From Megalopta genalis (taxonomy: Eukaryota; Arthropoda; Insecta; Hymenoptera; Halictidae), in contig NC_135022.1 in assembly GCF_051020955.1 (NCBI RefSeq), positions 10,521,966 to 10,585,965 on the forward strand: a stretch of 64,000 nt of DNA, given 5' to 3'. The position numbers were made by a program, and so were the translations under genes. Each line of letters opens with the position of its first letter. Position 1 is the stretch's first letter. Shown here piece after piece: positions 61,755-64,000 of the stretch. The notes below the pieces were generated by a model that saw nothing but the letters and a program-made list of their open reading frames with translations, was not told the DNA's origin and did no database searches.

Positions 61755-62650
61755 GTAGGAGTAATAATTACACACTCCATACTAATAATTATAATTAATA
61801 AGGAAAATTTTGTTTCGATCATTCGTAACAGTTATCGATAACAAGATTATAGTTTTGATTGCATTTTTCTTTTTTGCCATCGTGAAGTACAATTCAATAT
61901 AACAGACATTTTTCAAAGTTTCGGGCCATAAATTGCAACACGAATCATCTAACATAATTTTCAAAGCTGGTTTATAGTTTTCCATTTCTCTATACAGTAA
62001 ATTCTCCTCGATTATCCTCCAGCTTGTAAAGAAAAATGGACAATTTGAGAAGAGGAGACACGATTATTTGAATCTTGCGGCTCGTTTTTACAATTGCCGA
62101 TTGTCAAATAACTATAAATGATCTCCCCAAATTGTTCACTTTTGTTTACAAGCTGTATACTTTAATGATTTCAGGATGTCTGATACTTGAGAATCATCGT
62201 CAGACGAGAACACATCCGCTTACATCATTCTTATGAAATAATGGTCAAAGAGAGAAGCTGAATCATTTGATCAATTATTTTCGCCGTGTACAGAACTATC
62301 ATTCTAGGGATACCTCTATGTTAATTTTGACTTAATTGATTTCAACCCTAACAATACAATAGAATTTCTCTCATCAGTAATTATTAAGACCAACGGGAAA
62401 GGAATTTGCTCCATCGGTAATTAAAAATAAGACATTGTAAATTTTTAATTTTTTAAATCTTTCTTCTATTTTGAATTGCAACCATCAAACTTTGTCACAA
62501 ATGTGTAAAATCCGCAATCTAATAATTACTTGTCGATAACTGTTACGAGCGATCGAAATAAAATTCTTTTTTCCGATAACTGTTATTGTATTTAATTTCC
62601 TTCGTCAATAATGGTTATTGGTAACGAAGGAAATTTTACGAATCAATCGT
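61440..62650. repeat. Cluster of decayed repeats (GTAACAGTTATCGATAA words)
   Basis: Related strings GAAATTTCGTTTTGATCATT, AATTTTGTTTCGATCATTCG and TTATCGGCAAGGAATA recur near 61470, 61610 and 61810, with an inverse (GATAACTGTTACGAGCGATC) near 62535. Includes an AAT tract at 61685-61755. No gene. Confidence 0.5.
61995..62155. mobile_element. Family A palindromic MITE, shortened right arm
   Basis: TA then CAGTAAATTCTCCTCGATTA, CAATTTGAGAAGAGGAGACA, loop, CTCCCCAAATTGTTCACTTT and CAAGCTG before TA. Confidence 0.85.
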
Positions 62651-63416
62651 TATTTATAATTAAAACGCTGATACCCAATATTTCTTAAATCATGCGATCC
62701 CCCTCTTTAATTTTGTTATAGTTTATGAGTATTATCCGCAACTTAAACAATAAACGTGTTTTTGCGAGTAACTTTTCCCATCCAAACTTCTCGTATAATT
62801 GTTAGTTTCGGACCCTGATTTTTATGCTACAAGTCCATATTGTCGGAGGTGTTTCACATTTCTTTCTTTAAAATTGATCAAATTACAAAGTATTACTTTG
62901 TAATCGAAATAACGGAACATCTAAATAAATTCTGCCTGTTCAGTGTTAGAAGATTGCGTTTTCAGAACATGGATACAGCATCGATTCGTTGTTGCCTTAG
63001 CTGCGCAGATCGTCCAGGAGTCACTTTCATGTCGAATACTTCAATGATAGTTCGTCATCGGAACGACAGAAATGGCAGACGATTAGCCTGCTGAATAATC
63101 GATACTTAAATACATTCATTACGGTTAATCGGTCTTTACAGCAAAGGTTCTGGTTTCCACAGGCTCGTTTTCTCGCCGTTAATAATAGACATTGATTTCC
63201 ATCGATCAATAAATCTGCTCGTCACTGAAAACATATTCATCCACGTTACTTCCCGTACGGTCTGCACAGAAACCGAGTAAAAAATTCCGCTTGATGTCAC
63301 CAAATTATTGTCACGTTGCGTCGCTTGTGAAACAAGCATGAGAAACATTCGGACCGATCAACAAACAAATTCTTCCGATGCAGAATACGATTTCAGACTA
63401 TCTAACCGGTTTCTTC
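62651..63416. other. Non-coding DNA, nothing recognised
   Basis: Short frames on both strands with no recognised product. Confidence 0.45.
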
Positions 63417-63418
63417 TA

Positions 63419-63509
63419 TTGGGTTGACAATTTGTGGCAAATTGTCGATTTCAGTTACAGATATCTCTCGCTCCCATTTTTATGATATCCGTAAATGTTA
63501 TATTATAAA

Positions 63510-63541
<32 letters not shown>

Positions 63542-64000
63542 GTTATTTTTTATTATCCGTGAATGTTAGCAACTGGACAAATTGAATGCAGCGGTCAAGG
63601 AAAAGCGAGCAGAATTGGTCAATCGTGAAGGTGTCATTTTCCAGCAGGACAATGCTAGGCCGCACACGTCTTTGTCCACTCGGCAAAAATTGATGGATAT
63701 TGCTTGGGAATCGATGTTACACCCACCATATAGCCCCGGTCTCGCGCCATCGGATCACCACTTATTTCGATCCCTGGACAACTCCCTTCGTGGTAAAACT
63801 TTGAACGACGATGACGCTGTAAAATCTCACTTAACTCAGTTTTTGGCCGAAAAGGATCAGACTTTCTACGAGCGTGGAATTTTCAAGTTGTCAGAGAGAT
63901 GGCAAAAGGTCATCGAACAAAATGGAAAATACATTACAGATTAAACTTCGTTCCGAGTAAAAAGAAATTTTTATTTCATTGAACAAATCGGCAATTACTT
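63419..64000 (+). mobile_element. Mariner deletion derivative, cut by window end
   Basis: TA then TTGGGTTGACAATTTGTGGC (mutated terminus), the shared deletion junction, and a C-terminal transposase frame LNAAVKEKRAELVNREG, QQDNARPHTSLSTRQK, HPPYSPGLAPSDHHLF, ending ...KYITD at 63944. Second and third catalytic Asp are spaced as D34D. First Asp and N-terminus missing. The right terminus is cut off at CGGCAATTACTT. Confidence 0.93.

Larger units (their letters stand above)
38538..63418 (-). other. Region that should hold the missing 5' part of the FAM43-type gene
   Basis: The visible PTB exon starts in mid-codon and mid-domain, so at least one exon with the start codon and the YLGN-type beginning of the PTB domain lies further 5' on the minus strand. 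I looked through the minus-strand frames here, especially the GC-richer blocks at 41.4, 49.6-50.2, 52.7-53.4, 55.2-56.0, 56.9-57.6 and 59.9-60.4 kb. I did not recognise the expected peptide. The exon may be short and missed, or outside the window. Confidence 0.4.

Overview
This window looks like one mostly non-coding stretch of an animal nuclear genome, most likely an insect and probably a hymenopteran (bee, ant or wasp). Four things point that way. The base composition is AT-rich with CpG-containing islands. The one recognisable gene is spliced with introns of 1.8 and 4.0 kb. Simple repeats are abundant. Several copies of a mariner element carry the TTGGGTTGGCAACTAAGTAA terminus that I associate with the mellifera subfamily. 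There are no operons, tRNAs, rRNAs or CRISPR arrays that I can support. The order-level placement is inference.

The only protein-coding gene I can defend is on the minus strand at 31073-38537. It is a FAM43A/B-type gene, read as three exons (38537-38174, 34159-33792, 32013-31073) whose splice phases fit exactly. The first visible exon encodes most of a PTB/PID domain (RVTYCTAPASHPRLFVWVYRH). The second carries the family's RPPLERSKSAPKLSAIEED block. The third is a long acidic tail ending in a stop. The N-terminal exon, with the initiator Met and the start of the PTB domain, was not found. It must lie at higher coordinates, either hidden in 38.6-64 kb or beyond the window.

The rest is a mosaic of short non-autonomous DNA transposons and tandem repeats. 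The families are: (M) a mariner internal-deletion derivative at 4059, 15325, 58538 and 63419, plus a solo end near 968; (H) a hAT-like MITE at 32064, 45639 and 56476; (P) TTAA-flanked piggyBac-like MITEs at 34593 and 53440 and a larger one at 60424 with another MITE nested in it; (A) a TA-flanked palindromic MITE in many copies, two whole and one partial in FAM43 introns; (B) MITEs ending GAGCCGTTTATTTTGAAAG at 5889, 24629, 38906 and 42985; (C) foldback MITEs ending CAGGGTGT at 33600, 54569 and 60509; (D) a 714-bp near-perfect palindrome at 48577; (E) elements ending in a GACTGCGGATTTTATGC motif; (R) an unclassified ~220-bp dispersed repeat, two copies of which flank a B element.

Layout: 1-31 kb is AT-rich non-coding DNA with scattered GC-richer islands, decayed tandem repeats and a clean 142-bp x 5.2 array (19.6-20.3 kb). 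31-38.5 kb is the FAM43-type gene, with MITE-loaded introns and a 409-bp purine tract (pyrimidine in the transcript) just after the PTB exon. 38.6-64 kb is repeat-dense and contains an inverted duplication (45.0-46.5 kb against 53.7-54.4 kb) and nested transposons. I found no clearly new biochemical system. The most interesting material is structural: nested and duplicated MITEs, long palindromes that could make double-stranded RNA, and the intronic pyrimidine tract.
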